64,000 nt of DNA from NCBI GenBank assembly GCA_049724395.1, contig JAUGWO010000158.1:186001-250000 (forward strand), written 5' to 3'. The notes beneath the pieces are model-generated. The model saw only the letters and a list, made by a program, of their open reading frames with translations, made no database searches and had not been told where the DNA came from. This DNA comes from Spongospora subterranea f. sp. subterranea (taxonomy: Eukaryota > Endomyxa: Phytomyxea > Phytomyxea > Plasmodiophorida). Of the stretch, positions 46,415-59,842 are shown piece by piece (within the stretch, counting starts at the first letter, position 1; each line of letters begins with the position of its first letter). The position numbers and the translations under genes are program-made.

Positions 46415-49400
46415 ATGTTGAGCTCATACGTGGATCCATCTCAAATAGAGCAGCCTCTAATTCTATTTAATGCTCATCTTCCTGAAGGCTTGCCTGCTGG
46501 AATTCCTGAACCTTATGCCCCCCAGAAAGGCTCCCAAAGCAAGCAGCCACTTGCTAAGCTAGTCCTTGGCGATGGGAGTGTTTTGCTGGGTCAATCCGTC
46601 GGGGCAGATGTTAGTGCAGCCGGTGAAGTGGTATATCTGATCAGACATAACTTGTTATATGCCATATTGATGAGATATCAACAGGTTTTCTATACCGGAA
46701 TGACTGGGTATCCAGAGACCTTAACTGACCCATCATATAGAGGTCAAATTCTTGTATTCACATATCCCCTTATCGGAAACTACGGTACTGGCGTGTTCCT
46801 TTGTTTCTGTTGTTCGCTAATGATCCAGTTTGCAGGTGTTCCATCAGAATGTGAACTAGATTCTCATGGGTTGCCGGCCAGATTTGAATCGTCTATGATT
46901 CACGTTGCAGGCGTAGTTATGACATCGTATACCGATACATATTCACATTGGAATGCCACCTCGTCTCTGAGCAACTGGCTGAAGAAACACAATATACCTG
47001 CCATAGCAGGTGTCGACACTCGGGCTTTGACTAAAAAACTTCGCGACAACGGTTGGAAAGTTGTATTTTTCGTGATATCTGCGTTGATTAATCCCAACAT
47101 TATTTTAGGAGCTTTATTGGGCAAGGTCCTAGTTAATAACAATGACGTTCCGTTTTATGATCCAAACGGTGTCAACCTTATTGCTCAGGTACTTAACCTG
47201 CAAGCAAACCCCTTAGTTTCTGCTAATTCCTGCTCTGTCAGGTATCACGAAGTGTTCCTCAAGTTTTTGGCAACGGCCCGAAGAAAATTATCGCCGTCGA
47301 TTTTGGGATGAAAAATAACATTATCAGGTGCGGCGTTTTGTTTTGTACTATCATTGTATTCAATACTTCTATATAAGATACCTGGCTAAACCAGACGTCA
47401 CCTTGACTGTGGTGCCCTGGAATTACGATTTCACTGGCGACAGTTATGATGGTTTATTTCTCTCCAACGGGCCTGGTAAGTTGCCCATGTACTCTCGACA
47501 GTTTGTTTCGTGATGTTCTGGATTCAGGTGATCCTGCGTCGGTTCAAGAGGCAATCGCCCATATCCGTATCGCTCTACAGCGGGATACTCCAATCTTTGG
47601 TATATGTATGGGACATCAGGTGATGGCATTGGCGGCAGGTGCTCAAACCTACAAGATGAAGTTTGGTAACAGGGGGATGAATCAGGTTAACAGACAGATG
47701 TTTTCCCGTATTTTACCTGGGCTAAAACCACTTTGTTTTTTAGCCGGTTGTCGACCTGCACACCGGTCGTTGCTATGTTACTAGCCAAAACCATGGATTT
47801 GCTGTTGATGAGTCGTCCCTTCCATCGGGATTCGTGCCGTGGTTCCGCAACGCGAACGACAACAGTAATGAGGGAATCATCCACAAATCGAAACCATTCT
47901 TTAGTGTTCAGGTTCGTTTGGCTAGCCAGTGTTCATTATTATTTCTGATCGACGATTACCCAGTTCCATCCAGAAGGTGGTGGTGGTCCGACGGATACAG
48001 CATTCTTGTTCGATAAATTTTTAAGCCTGGTTGTGGTATAATCGCTTGATTACATATTTAACGATCAGTAAGCATTGTTACCATAGGATAAGCGCGTCTA
48101 CATCATGGAGAAGGCACATTCCGAAATTGTGCAAGAACCTGTGCGCAAAGTTCTTCTGTTAGGTTCCGGAGGGCTTTCTATTGGGCAAGCTGGTTTGCAT
48201 TTCGTTTCATCACTTTTTTTTCGCTTCATTGATTAATGTGTAGGCGAATTCGATTACAGCGGGTCCCAGGCTATTAAAGCCCTTAAGGAGGCAGATGTTG
48301 AGGTTGTCCTTATCAATCCCAATGTTGCAACTGTTCAGACGTCGACGAATATGGCCGATGTGGTATGGCTACCTCCTGCGAGTTAATAGTGTATTCCCCC
48401 CGACTGTCATTCCGTTAGGTCTATTTTCTTCCCATTACAACCGAAATTGTCACCGACATCATCCAACGCGAACGACCAGATGGGATTTTATTGCAGTTTG
48501 GAGGTCAAACGGCACTAAATTGCGGTCTTGAACTATCCGATTCTGGTGTGCTGGCGAAATACAATGTAATCTACACATGGCTATAGCAATGAATTCAGTA
48601 TGTTAATATATTCAATTAGGTCCGAGTATTCGGCACTAGGTTGAACGAGGTCAAATTATCAATGTCAATGTCCGTCATTGAATTATTGTTCCCACAGTGT
48701 GGACTCCATTCGAGCGAGTGAAGACAGGAAGATATTCGCCGAGAAAATGGCGGAAATCAATGAGAAGGTGCTTGATTAATTCTGTTGCATGCATTTCATG
48801 ACAGTTTTTGTTAGGTTGCCCCTTCAGCCGCAACTTCTTCGGTTGAAGAAGCTCTCGAAATCGCTGAACGAATCGGATATCCTGTTTTGGTTCGCTCGGG
48901 CATTTGCGTTAGGGGGATTAGGGTCTGGATTCGCGCACAACCCCGAAATGCTCGTCGCAATCGTCCGACAGGTGTCGCGTTATGTCATATCCAGAGCTTT
49001 CTTTAGGAAACTTACGATGACTGTTTAGGCCCTATCTGGATCTACACAAGTAATTATCGACAAATCGCTTTCTGGGTGTGATGGTTTTCATCATTGCGTT
49101 ATCAAGTTGCTCAAAGTTCTATAGATGGAAAGAGATTGAGTATGAAATTGTTCGAGACTGTGAGGATAATTGTATTGCTGTTTGTAATATGGAGAACCTG
49201 GATCCTCTTGGTATTCATACCGGAGATTCTGTTGTTGTTGCGCCTTCTCAGACACTTTCCAACTCGGAATACTTTCTGCTTAGAAATGTATAATCATCTT
49301 TGTTTTCAGTTTTCATTTCACGCTGATTTCTCCGTTGTCAGGCGGCATTGAAAATCGCCCGTCATATGGAAATTGTTGGTGAATGCAATGTTCAGTATGC

Positions 49401-52400
49401 GTTGGACCCGAATTCTGAAAACTACTACATTATCGAGATGAACGCTCGTTTGAGCCGTAGCAGCGCTTTGGCTTCTAAAGCAACCGGTACGTCAGGAATA
49501 ATTCCGGTAGTATACGGTTTCACCCATAGCAAAATCGCCCTAGGTTATCCATTAGCATACGTCGCATGCAAGCTAGCTTTGGGCAATACTCTTCCTCAGC
49601 TCAAAAATTCGGTTACGAAAGATACCACCGCTTGTTTTGAACCTAGGTTGGTTTCCCGATTACATACTGTAACAATATTCTAATATTTTCGTCCTAGTCT
49701 CGACTATGTTGTTGTAAAGATTCCAAGGTAAATCAACACTTTCGATGATGTACGTTGCTCTGTCACTGACGGGTTTTTCTTCAGATGGGACCTGCGAAAG
49801 TTCAGCTGTGTCAGCACAGAAATTGGCAGCGCCATGAAGAGTGTCGGAGAAATCATGGCCATTGGACGTACATTTGAGGAGGCATTCCAGAAAGGTGGGA
49901 TTGTTCGCTTGTTGTTGGACTTGTTGCCAATGTTACGCAACCAATAGGTGTTCGTATGGTAGACGGATCTCTAGATGGGTTTGGGGACACGGCCCGAGAT
50001 GAAGCCGCCAACGTCCCAGATGCTATTTTGGATGGGTTGCTGACTAACGCAACTGATAAGCGTTTGCTTCACGTGGCCATTGCTCTTCGTCGAGGTATAG
50101 GAATCTTTGTCATTGTGAGGTTGTTCCGTTAACGTTAATTTAGGGTATTCCGTCGATCGCCTTTTTCAACTTACGTTCATCGATAAGTTCTTCCTTTATA
50201 AGCTTAAAGCAATCATGCACTTGGATATCTCACTATCTGCGACTTCTCTGAAATCCCTCACAACAGGAGCGGTTCTAACTCTAAAGCAGAATGGGTAAAA
50301 CAGTCGTTTTTGTTCGATCTCTGAAGCCTCTAACTGCACTTGTATCAGTTTTGCCGATAAGCAGATAGCTCGCTGTTTGAACTGTAACGAGTCCGAGGTA
50401 TTTTCCACAACAATGAACCGTAGTATGTTTCTCATTCAATTGTTTAGGTTCGTTCCTTCCGATGGGATCATGGCCTTCTGCCTTTCGTCAAGCAAATTGA
50501 CACCCTGTCTGCCGAGTTCCCCGCCATGACAAACTACCTCTACACAACATATCACGCTTCTGAACATGATGTCGCCTTCAACAGTGGAGGTACGTGCATC
50601 CTTCCGTCGTTGTCCTCCTTTTGTAATCCCGTCCAGGAATCGTCGTGCTTGGCTGTGGCTCGTATAGAATTGGCAGTAGTTGTGAATTCGACTGGTGTGC
50701 AGTCTCTTGTTTGCGAGCTCTGAAATCGCTTGGAGTCCCGTCAATTTTGATCAACTGCAACCCGTACGCTGACTTCGCATCGTTTGTTCACTTCTGTAGC
50801 TAACCACTTTGTTTGATCAGGGAGACAGTTAGCACAGATTACGGTATGCTTTCCAGACACTTCGGATTTATTTTCGAAGTTGACCACGTTTGAGTGTAGA
50901 CGAATGTGATCGCCTTTATTTCGAAGAATTGTCGTTAGAGACTGTTTTAGATGTTTCTAAGGTACTTCGAGCGGTTTTGTTCTTGTCTTTTGAATGCTTG
51001 CTTACCTGCGAATTGCAGCTTGAGGCCACGACAGGAGTGATTATCTCTGTCGGCGGTCAGATTGCTAATAACATGTGCATGAGCCTTCACGGCAATGGAG
51101 TCCATGTACTGGGAACACATCCTGAGTCCATCGACACTGCTGAGGATCGGTAAATAGACTGACGCTTCTCTTCATCACTCCTCAGTTTCTTCTGGCTAGG
51201 TTCAAGTTCAGCGCGCTTTTAGATAAAATCGGTGTTTCACAACCTGCATGGAAGGAGCTTACTAGTGTACTCTTATCGGTGTAGAGCTTATGTCAAAGTG
51301 TCTGATTTCTGTTCTAGGAAGCGGCAGCACTCAAATTTGCTGGCGATGTCGGATATCCTTGTCTAGTTCGTCCAAGGTTCGATGAGTCTTTCGATTGTGT
51401 ATTCCATATCTGACAGACCGATTTCAGCTATGTCCTGTCAGGCGCGGCAATGAACGTTGCGCATTCACCATCTGATTTAGTTGAGTATTTGACAACTGCT
51501 TGCCTTCATGCCCCTGGTGCATCGATTGTTGTCACCAAATTTGTTGAAAACGCTCAAGTATTTCGGACGCGCTCATTCACAGCGGTCAATTGAGAGTTAT
51601 CTTTAGGAGATAGAATTTGATGCTGTTGCGCGTAATGGTGTAGTCATGAATTACGCCATCTCTGAGCATGTTGAGAATGCCGGAGTTCATTCTGGTGATG
51701 CCACCCTTCTCCTACCGTCGCAGACTCTCGCCCCAGACGTTGTCAGTTCCGTAAAACAAGCTGCTCGCGCGATTGCTACGGCCTTGAAAATCACGGGTCC
51801 CTTCAACATTCAATTCCTTCACCGCGACCACCAATTAATGGTTCTTTTTGAAATTGTTTCCAACACTTTGCTGTATTCATGAATCTACTAGGTTATCGAA
51901 TGTAATCTTCGCGCCAGTCGATCGTTCCCGTTTGTCTCGAAAACATTCAATAAGAACTTCATTGAACTAGCGACAAAAGCAATGCTGGATGTTCCAGTTG
52001 AACCGTATCATATCGATGTTGCTGCAATGCAACATGTCTGCTGTAAATCTCCAATGTTCTCGTTCTCTCGGCTTGCTGGCGCGGATCCTCAATTGCAAAT
52101 TGAAATGGCATCCACCGGTGAGGTGGCTTGCTTCGGGGTAAACCGGCATGATGCGTTTCTTAAATCGTTGATGGCTACCGGATTCAAGTTGCCGAAGCGG
52201 AACGTGTTCTTTTCTGCTGATAATCAGGATGACCGTACAGAGTTCCTTTCATCAGCACAAACTTTGATCAATTTGGGATATATTCTGTTTTCTACGGATG
52301 AAACCGTCGCGTTCCTTATCGAAAACAGGGTGGAGGTCGAAAAAGTTGATCAACCGAGCAGCAACGGGTCACATCCTACTATTATTGACATGATCAAGAG

Positions 52401-52737
52401 CCGTGGCGTAGACCTCGTTATCAATATTCCTTCCTCTTCCAAAAGCGATGTTTGAAATTCGTATTGTTTGTTTGCGTGCTGTGTTAACTCGAATTTGTTT
52501 AGAAGACAAATGGATATCGTATTCGACGAGCATCTGTTGATTTCTCTGTTAGCCTGATAACCAATGTTAAACTGGGGATTATGTTGGTGGAATCCTTGGA
52601 AGCCTGCAAGGTAATTCTAGGGTCTTCGTAGTGTCCTGCTATATTGCGGCTGAAACACTCTTTGATGATAGACAAATCCGATAACACTACACTCATGGGA
52701 TGTGCATGTTTCCGCTGACGAATCACGACTCCACTGA
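46415..52737 (+). CDS. Glutamine-dependent carbamoyl-phosphate synthetase II (GATase-CPSase), about 30 exons
   Basis: It makes carbamoyl phosphate for pyrimidines (or arginine) from glutamine, bicarbonate and two ATP. The small-subunit-like part (46415-48040) has [20 protein letters not shown] and [16 protein letters not shown]. The GATase triad is FGICMGHQ (active Cys), SQNHGFAVD and [12 protein letters not shown], so it should be glutaminase-active. The first synthetase half starts [20 protein letters not shown] (about 48160) and includes [23 protein letters not shown] and [19 protein letters not shown]. The second half starts [18 protein letters not shown] (about 50640) and includes [17 protein letters not shown]. 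An MGS-type allosteric domain closes the protein, which ends with [14 protein letters not shown] and a stop at 52735-52737. No DHOase or ATCase follows. Start at the ATG at 46415; no clear mitochondrial presequence. Confidence 0.93.
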
Positions 52738-53181
52738 GAACTCGTGTTGACGTCGTTCTTTATTATCTACTTAATACAAATATCATGTTTTAACGTTTTA
52801 CCAGCAGTAATGTGGACAATCATCGTTTTTAACAAAATCCGGTAACAGTTTGGGGTGAAATGGATCCTACGAGTAGTTTTCATTTTTAACCATGCAAAAA
52901 TCCATTGGCAAGCGCGGCGCCTGTCAATCCTGACAGCGTTTCATTACAAAGAACAAAATTCCTATGGGTCGTGAATGTGCTGCATAACTCTGATGTTCAA
53001 CATATTCAAGAGACACGAATTTTCCTTCCTTGCCCTGTTGTTCCTAGGAACGTGCCCCCATCGTTTCACGCCCGAACCAGTGACGACACACCAAAGGGGC
53101 ACTTATTTCCTCAAGAAGTTATTGGTATCCGCCCTTGATTGATTGTGTTGGAAAGGAATTGCGCTGATAAGATCATCATCA
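52738..53181. other. No recognised gene
   Basis: The 3' flank of CPSII. A plus-strand frame (52905-53138) reading HIQETRIFLPCPVVPRNVPP has no family match. No repeat was seen. Confidence 0.3.
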
Positions 53182-54167
53182 CTACCATGCCACAGTTCGG
53201 CCTATGAAAGAGTCATCAATACCATCAGCTTCGTTATCTCCTTTTGAAATCGAACCTGATCGATTTAGTGGCAGCTCCAACATCGTTCGCAACGTGGGCA
53301 TATGTAGTTTAATGTGCAAACGATCCGGGTGGATCATTATCGTGTCGCATAGCGTCGAGCCGCATCGCTTGCTGAAAAAGTTGCTGTGGGGCAAGCCTCG
53401 ATTGGCTCTGGGTTTGGGATTCGGGCACTGGAGCGAGACCGGACACTGATGGCGATTTTACCTACGCGACCTTCTTCGTCCAGATCCGGAGGATTCTGAT
53501 TGATTGCTGCAACTTTCCGTTGTCTGGCTTCCTTAATTCTGGCAGCAGTGGTTCTTCTGGATCCTGTTGACCCTACCGCTGAGGTCATAACCGGCGCTGC
53601 TTCGGCAATATACATCATTCGGGGACACCCCCTACCGCACACGTGTTTGAAAATAGATCGTTTGAATTGGCTCCTCAAAATTGGCCTTTGTCAACGTCAG
53701 GAGCTTACTCTGAGGAGATACTGTCGATGGCTTCAGTGATACGACCTATTCGGGAGTAAGACACCGTTAATACTGCTGCTGCAGCGTCTTCTGCAAATGA
53801 CGGAATATGACCGCACGAAGAACTATGAATCCCTGAGAAAAAGCTCGGTACAGTAGTCTTTGCCTCGAAAATTCGTCGTCGACAAACTCATAGCCGAGTC
53901 CCCTTTGAAAACTCAGGGATCCCAACCATGTTTTCAGGAAGTCATCCATATCGTTCATAACGGTTATTTACAGTGATGCGCATTCAACAAATATTGGAAC
54001 GGCCCTGGTGTTGGCAGTGCTGGCGCTGCAAACCTCAGCGCCATATTGTCGGGTAGGGTGATCCTACATCGGGTTGAGGTATGGCAAAATATATGAAGAG
54101 AACGCCATCGATATTCCCTCAAATCATGCTGGGCAAAAGGCTCCAAACATGTGTTGAGAAGGGCCAA
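53182..54167 (-). CDS. Possible spliced gene of unknown function
   Basis: Minus-strand open segments at 54167-53964, 53958-53767 (LKTWLGSLSFQRGLGYEFVD), 53678-53460 (MYIAEAAPVMTSAVGSTGSR, then AARIKEARQRKVAAINQ) and 53394-53182 (MIHPDRLHIKLHMPTLRTML) have coding-like composition. Plausible GT-AG junctions join some of them. No domain was recognised and no full reading frame was proven. Confidence 0.28.
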
Positions 54168-54421
54168 GTGCTTTCAACTCAATCAGCAAGATAAGTTATC
54201 GACGCCCTAACAGATCAAAAATTTCTGCTACACACAGCAAGGACAACGGCGTGTCGCCCAGAATTAATTGACAGTCGAAGAAGTTAATGAAATAAAACGT
54301 GTCGAATTAAATATATTGCAATTTGTAGCTGGTTTCGATGAATTTAACATCGTTTAGACGATTCTGTACAAGTTTGGAACTTGGACCAGAAGGGTATTCG
54401 ATCACAGGTTGAATCCTTTCT

Positions 54422-54779
54422 CTACGGCTTGAATAGACCCGGTGAGAGTTGAGCGGATGACGATGAGCAGACTGATTGTGCACACTGTTCATAGCATTTC
54501 GATGACGCCCTATACTGGTATCCATTGCTTGTTAGATACGATGATAACTTACCTAGTGGACCAGATGTGCCCCAATATTCCTAAAACGGGCAGTTTAAGC
54601 GAACCCTGGCGGGAAAAATCAGGGAGAAAACAAGAGAGTACCGGGCGCTGTAGACGGATGATCAAGGAGTCATCGTGAGGCATGATCAAACCTAGATCGT
54701 GGATCAACGGATCAACAACATCACCTGATGCCGTCCACATATTGATCGACACTCCTACGAGGGAAACAAACATAAGCAC
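54422..54779 (-). CDS. Small predicted secreted protein, two exons
   Basis: Exon 1 (54779-54553) begins MLMFVSLVGVSINMWTASGD, a short signal-peptide-like start. It ends at a strong donor GTAAGT. A 43-nt intron (54552-54510) joins in phase to ASSKCYEQCAQSVCSSSSAQ and a stop at 54422-54424. The mature product would be about 75-90 residues with a C-terminal Cys cluster. No family was recognised. An alternative acceptor would give a different, longer tail ending near 54307. Confidence 0.33.
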
Positions 54780-54836
54780 TAATCACGCCCCGAATATCAC
54801 CATTTGCCCACGTAATATTAATTATGTCAACCAGTT

Positions 54837-55644
54837 CTAACAATCCAGTTCAAAACAGGAACAGCGACAAGTGGGAAAACAGTGGTAAATCCGGTTACCG
54901 TATGTTTGGTATAATGCAATAGCCGATGTGTTTGTCAGCTGTCCAACTGGGGGTCTGAACTGAGTTGGATTGGCGCCACAAGCACGAGTGAAGGCAATGG
55001 TTTGGTTGAGGTCGGGAACGGAATCGGGTCTGACCGGTTCACCATCCCAGGTCTGTATCTGGACTTCATGGCCGCCGTTTATCACCGCCTTGATCATGTC
55101 GCAGCGTCTGTCGGGCTGCCCTGATACCGATGGCGACACAAACCATGTCAATTGAGCGCCAATTCCTTTTGCCTCTTCCATCAACCGTGATAAATCCGAC
55201 ATTTCCAACACTGTTGAGTCGTCGATCTGAAAAAATGCACAGTTTGACCCAGCAAACCAATAAAAACCACATGTAACTTCAATTGTGGACAACATTACAA
55301 AAACAACATTTCGTTGATCACAGTGAACCAGAGATCATGCAATGACGTACTGAGAGGACGGCTGATTTAGTTCCCTTGCCACAGGAGTCGAACGCTCGTA
55401 TCGAGCACCGCTGTGGATCAGATCCTGGGACCAGCCATCCATGGCAACCGTCCCGTTTAGAATTTTTGGACCGTCGCAGGGTCGGGGCGGTCGTTGCCCG
55501 GTGAATACCGAGGATATTGCCAGCAGCGGTGTCCTCCGAAACGCCATCGGTTGTCCAAGTGAATATTAGATGTAAGGCGATCGAGCCGATCGATAAGATG
55601 GCGATCGTGTTTAAAAGGCAACATGCTAACGAGGGAAAACCCAT
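54837..55644 (-). CDS. Polysaccharide-deacetylase-like (NodB fold) membrane protein, likely catalytically altered
   Basis: The N-terminus MGFPSLACCLLNTIAILSIG continues as a signal anchor. After a likely intron (GTTTCG...CCCAG) comes DLIHSGARYERSTP. A longer intron (about 55345-55230) follows, then DDSTVLEMSDLSRLMEEAKG, AQLTWFVSPSVSG and GGHEVQIQTWDGEPV. The last recognisable block is PTQFRPPVG. The DD, GHE and R-x-P-x-G blocks match NodB motifs. However, the usual H-x3-H metal ligands after GHE are replaced (QIQTWD), so deacetylation is doubtful. Its minus-strand neighbour AVL9 is unrelated. Intron placement in the 5' half is approximate. Confidence 0.55.
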
Positions 55645-55921
55645 ATAAAGGGCGGCTATATTAACATATGATTTTCAAGTACTTCACCTGACTCCCTATC
55701 GATGACTCAACACAGATTACCGATATCGAACCAATGTCCCAATCCCCTGGTCCTAAATAAGCAGATCTTTATATAATGATATATGATGGGGTGATGTGTG
55801 GGAGGGGAATAATAGATTGGTGTTCAAATATAATCAGACCAGTGCGATAACATGACATATTCATCATTCTGTTGATTATCGTGATCGGCTGTGTCCATAA
55901 CAATACATCACACAGAATCAG

Positions 55922-57426
55922 TTATTGTTCACCATTGCAGGGCTCGGTCTTCCACTTACTTGTCGCCCATGGCTGGCTGATCGTCCCCACGAATGAGGCA
56001 ATGGCCGACGACGCCATCGCCGCCCCGTTCTGTGCATGCCCAGATAGCGATTGCGTTCTTTCCGCGATGGAATTCCATGCATGGTCGACAGCAGTTCCTC
56101 GGCATGGATGGGTATATTCGTCTTGATCGGGTTCAGTATTGCCATGTTCTAGGAATCCATAGGAGAGCCCAGCCCAGATCGGATTATAATCCTCTAGAGC
56201 GTCTTCCAGCTCGGCAGACAACGTCGAGTTCCGAAGCCGAAGTGAAATCAGATTCTGAAGATGGCGCCGATATTGCTGAATGAGCGTGTGAAAATTATCA
56301 GGATCACTGGACAATAATCTAGCGAAACGCTGATCGGATGGGGTTAAACGGAGAATATCATCCCAAGCTCCAGTCTCAATACGAATAAATCTGGTGTCAA
56401 TGTTCCAGGCGACATTGATGCGACTGTTGTTAGCGATGGTCTGATTGTTGGTGCCGAAAAGTACATGTTTGGATGCGGCCAATATATCATCAATGAGAGT
56501 GATCGGGACATATGGGTATGTGCAAGTATGGCTTGAAACCGCTGTGGATATCGCCAACACTGTTGATGTCAGAAGGTGAAGCGATGAATCAGAAAAGATG
56601 GAGACGCATCCCCCGGCATCGCACGCTTTGATTACGGTCAATAGCTCCACCGGCATTGTCGTCAATAGCGTCTTCAACCTAGGTTGAAACGGGACTGCCA
56701 CCGGTAGCTCCATCTTGCTCAGCGCCACATTCACTGTCTCGTACAGGTCGGGCAAGACGTCGTCGTGACTTGGCCGTTCGAAGAATAATCGGGCGGGTCG
56801 CGACATCATCCCTTGTATCAACGGGAACATATGGGGTGACACATGGGCTCCATGATCCAGGACGATCATAACGGCCAGCGAGCGTTGGACCCAGCCCCGG
56901 CTATCCTCAGCCGACGCTATTTGCCGGAAACAGGAAACGCCAGCGATCTGACGATCACTATCAGACGCTGATTCGCCGACGAAATACACGAAATCCTGGT
57001 CAACAATGTACAATGAGTAACGTAATTTGCCATCGTGTAACATTATCTATACTGCCATCTCGTAAAGATAATCGGGACAATCACCCAGTAATTGAATGAA
57101 ACATTAAGTGACACGTAACATGAGTTGAACTGCGGCCACAAATACCTCCAATGCCAAAAGAAAACGTTAATTAACAACGACGATGCTGAATATAAATATT
57201 GCGTTTGCAATTATCATTGGAACCGTTAGTGTAAAGCATATGGATTATGTTGCTGGGTACCTACAATATTTTGACGATGTATCCGATCCGGGAGGACGAA
57301 TTGCGGCATGATCTCCGCCAGATGTGGATATGTCTCTGGGATGCGGTCAGGAAGGATCTGATCGACTACCGGACCACGGTCATGGTCGAAACGGACCACG
57401 GCGCAGATGATATCATGTATGGGCAT
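55922..57426 (-). CDS. AVL9-type DENN-family protein, two exons
   Basis: AVL9 acts in late secretory transport and has a DENN-type fold. Exon 1 (57426-about 57240) encodes ICAVVRFDHDRGPVVDQILP and FVLPD, the uDENN start (V-V-x-F-x-H-x-x-G-P). Exon 2 (57043-55922, one long frame) encodes IAGVSCFRQI followed by the GWVQRSL helix, matching AVL9 (GIxCYRQI...TRxxVQKS). Further on it has a hydrophobic core, PYVPITLIDDILAASKHVLF and DDILRLTPSDQRFARLL, paralleling the AVL9 C-terminal DENN block. It ends KWKTEPCNGEQ. The middle insert of animal AVL9 is missing. The exon 1-2 junction near 57230-57060 is approximate. Confidence 0.7.
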
Positions 57427-58080
57427 TGCAATATATGAGTGATCGCGTATCGGGAGAAAACGTGATCAATTTTCCAATGTTGATAAGCCGATACTTGTTT
57501 ACAAGTGCATGCCGTAAAATCACCCGGAATGATGGAATTTCCAGCTGACGTATTCGGTTTACAATGATTAACAGGCCCGATTCCTGGTCACGATCGAACG
57601 CACAGGTTTTTTCAAAAACACCCCAAGACAGGAATGATCATCATATCGTAAGGTGTAACATGGCATTGGGCTGCGCAACGGGGAGTCGGAAGACTCGGAC
57701 CAGTGTATTTCCACTCAGACTCAACCGCAAATGACACTGATGGACGGTGTACCAACTCTCGACCCAACAGACAATCACCTCATGAAACACTGCTCAAGAT
57801 ATGGAGGATGTGGGAAAATCCTCCCCTCAGTCAATCCCGTTGACTGAATGATCAGTTTTGACAAGCTCTCAAGATACCGATGTTTTCCTGTAATCCAGCT
57901 GTTTTTTTGTCATCGGGCTTGTATAATGCATAATGTGAGCATTTGCATTTGGTTGTGGCTTTTTTTGTAAGGTTTGATAAGAGCTTGTTACAAACTCCTA
58001 ATCGTTCTCCTTTGAATACGCATCCAAAAGTTAACTTCTGATCCGTATTGTTCCAAATCAAAATCTAGCATTTCGCATGA
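57427..58080. other. No recognised gene
   Basis: A 69-codon minus-strand frame (58061-57852) with LTKKATTKCKCSHYALYK has no known domain. The rest shows only scattered stops and may contain divergent promoters for AVL9 (-) and the unknown gene (+). Confidence 0.35.
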
Positions 58081-59842
58081 ATTCAACTATGCAACGACTT
58101 TTTGATGCGGTTAAGACTATAATCGATCAACAAGATGTCATCTCAATATCTGCGATATAGTAAAGGCTTATCTTCGATAGTCGTTTGACTGTTAAAAATC
58201 TCTGTTTTATCGCTGCTATGACTAATTCTGCGAAAACTCTTGATGCGTTCCGCCCATTGCTGCAGCTTGTATCTGGTGGTACCATTTTCCTTGCAATTCA
58301 AAGAAATTGTTTGTTAGTACCCAGTGCGAGAGATTGAGGATGAGGTTGATATCCCCTTTGAAATGAACTTTCAAATGCTGTTTTCAGTAAACTCAATCCG
58401 TCTTTGAAATTTCGATGTGCAGAGTGAGGTTGCATTTAATACTGACTACTGAGTACAGCGTTTATCGAATCTGATCCTTTCAAAATTCTTCAATTAATTA
58501 GAGCCTATCAATGCTTATTTAATCGGACTTCGCAACCAGCAGGTATAGCTGACTGTGAAGCCATTTGGCTACATTTGTTGTATAGCGGATGACGTGCCGA
58601 ATTCCACAAAAGGTTTATGGATGTTCGGCAATTGCGGCGAAGGGCTGATGGCACTGCCTTGAGCATCTCATCTGTTCGCTCCATCTGAACCTCGAGCTAA
58701 AAAGCCGCTGTCGGTGCGATGACAACAGGGATGGCTGACGTCTGACAAAAAGCCCGTTTGCCAGCCAACCCTATTCGACCAGGTTTCGTCTTCGGCTCAT
58801 CAGGCCACCGCGCCGGTTGCCGTCCTTTTCCCCGGTGGTTTTAAAAATAAAAACGTCCCGTTGTAAGTTCTGTTTTGACTTAACGAGGGTCTCTTCTCAA
58901 TTGTAGATGTAAGACTCAAGCCTGTTCAACCGATGAGGAATTTGCAGTTGTTGGAACGATTGAAATATCCTGTTGGGTTTTCGCGTAAGATTTTGGGAGT
59001 ATTTCAATATTAGTAACTATTATTGATTTGGGTTTCACAAAGTTGGTCAACCTTTTCAGTGGATTTTCTTTGTTTTTGGGATTGAGTACACATATTCGTT
59101 CAGCTTAACAGGTTTTTGTTGTCGTTTCTCCAAAACATCCTCCCAATCTCTGAGAACATATCTTCGGTGATATGCCACTGTCTTAACCTCAGGCTTTGGT
59201 AGGGCGTGAGGGCTTGACCTTCACCTTCATCGTTCGGCTCGACAACTGCGCTGATTGGTTCCGCTTGGGTTCGCACCAAGAATTAAAGTAAATAGTGTAT
59301 TTTTACGATAACATTTATTGAACCCTGGTTTACCTGTTTCTCAGGATCTGAGCTCTTTTATAGGCTTAGAAATAGCAATGTCTTCGGGGGAGTTGATAAA
59401 TTAGCGTTGGATTCTGCATCAGTTTATCGTCGCCAACAACCGGATTAGAAGAATAACTTGTGCCATGCACCTCAAAAAGACATCACTTTGCAACACCGCC
59501 AATGTTGGCATTATTACAGTCACGATTCCTGATTAACTTGATAAAATGCTGCATTAATATAACGCGACTGAAATACGTTGACGAATATTCAAATCTCAAG
59601 AGTTTTATCCACCCCGATATGTTCAATCATCTCATACGATGTTCGCTGCTGGTCGCTGGAGGTAGCCAATTCCATGCCTACAAGTGATTGTGGCGTTGTG
59701 CAAAAACGCGAGTGTCTGCGGTATTATTTGGCGCCACGGTTATCAATTTCACCACAAAGCGACTGGGATCAACTGATTTGACTCTGATTCGCGCAGTACA
59801 TCAAAATACGTATTCGTTCTGGAAGTTGTCCCGATCGCTGCT
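58081..59842 (+). CDS. Unrecognised spliced gene
   Basis: A start at 58081 gives MQRLFDAVKTIIDQQDVISI near its beginning. Later open segments with plausible GT-AG junctions read VKNLCFIAAMTNSAKTLDAF, SDPFKILQLIRAYQCLFNRT, ADDVPNSTKG, QPTLFDQVSSSAHQATAPVA and DVRLKPVQPMRNLQLLERLK. The last segments, around 59550-59840, read HPDMFNHLIRCSLLVAGGSQ and VSAVLFGATVINFTTKRLGS. The helical character suggests a solenoid-like protein. I do not recognise the family. Splice sites are tentative, and the last segment could belong to a different gene. Confidence 0.4.

Noticed and set aside
51700-52460. Separate gene at the 3' end of CPSII
   Set aside because: The segment continues the second CPSase half and MGS domain through in-phase introns.
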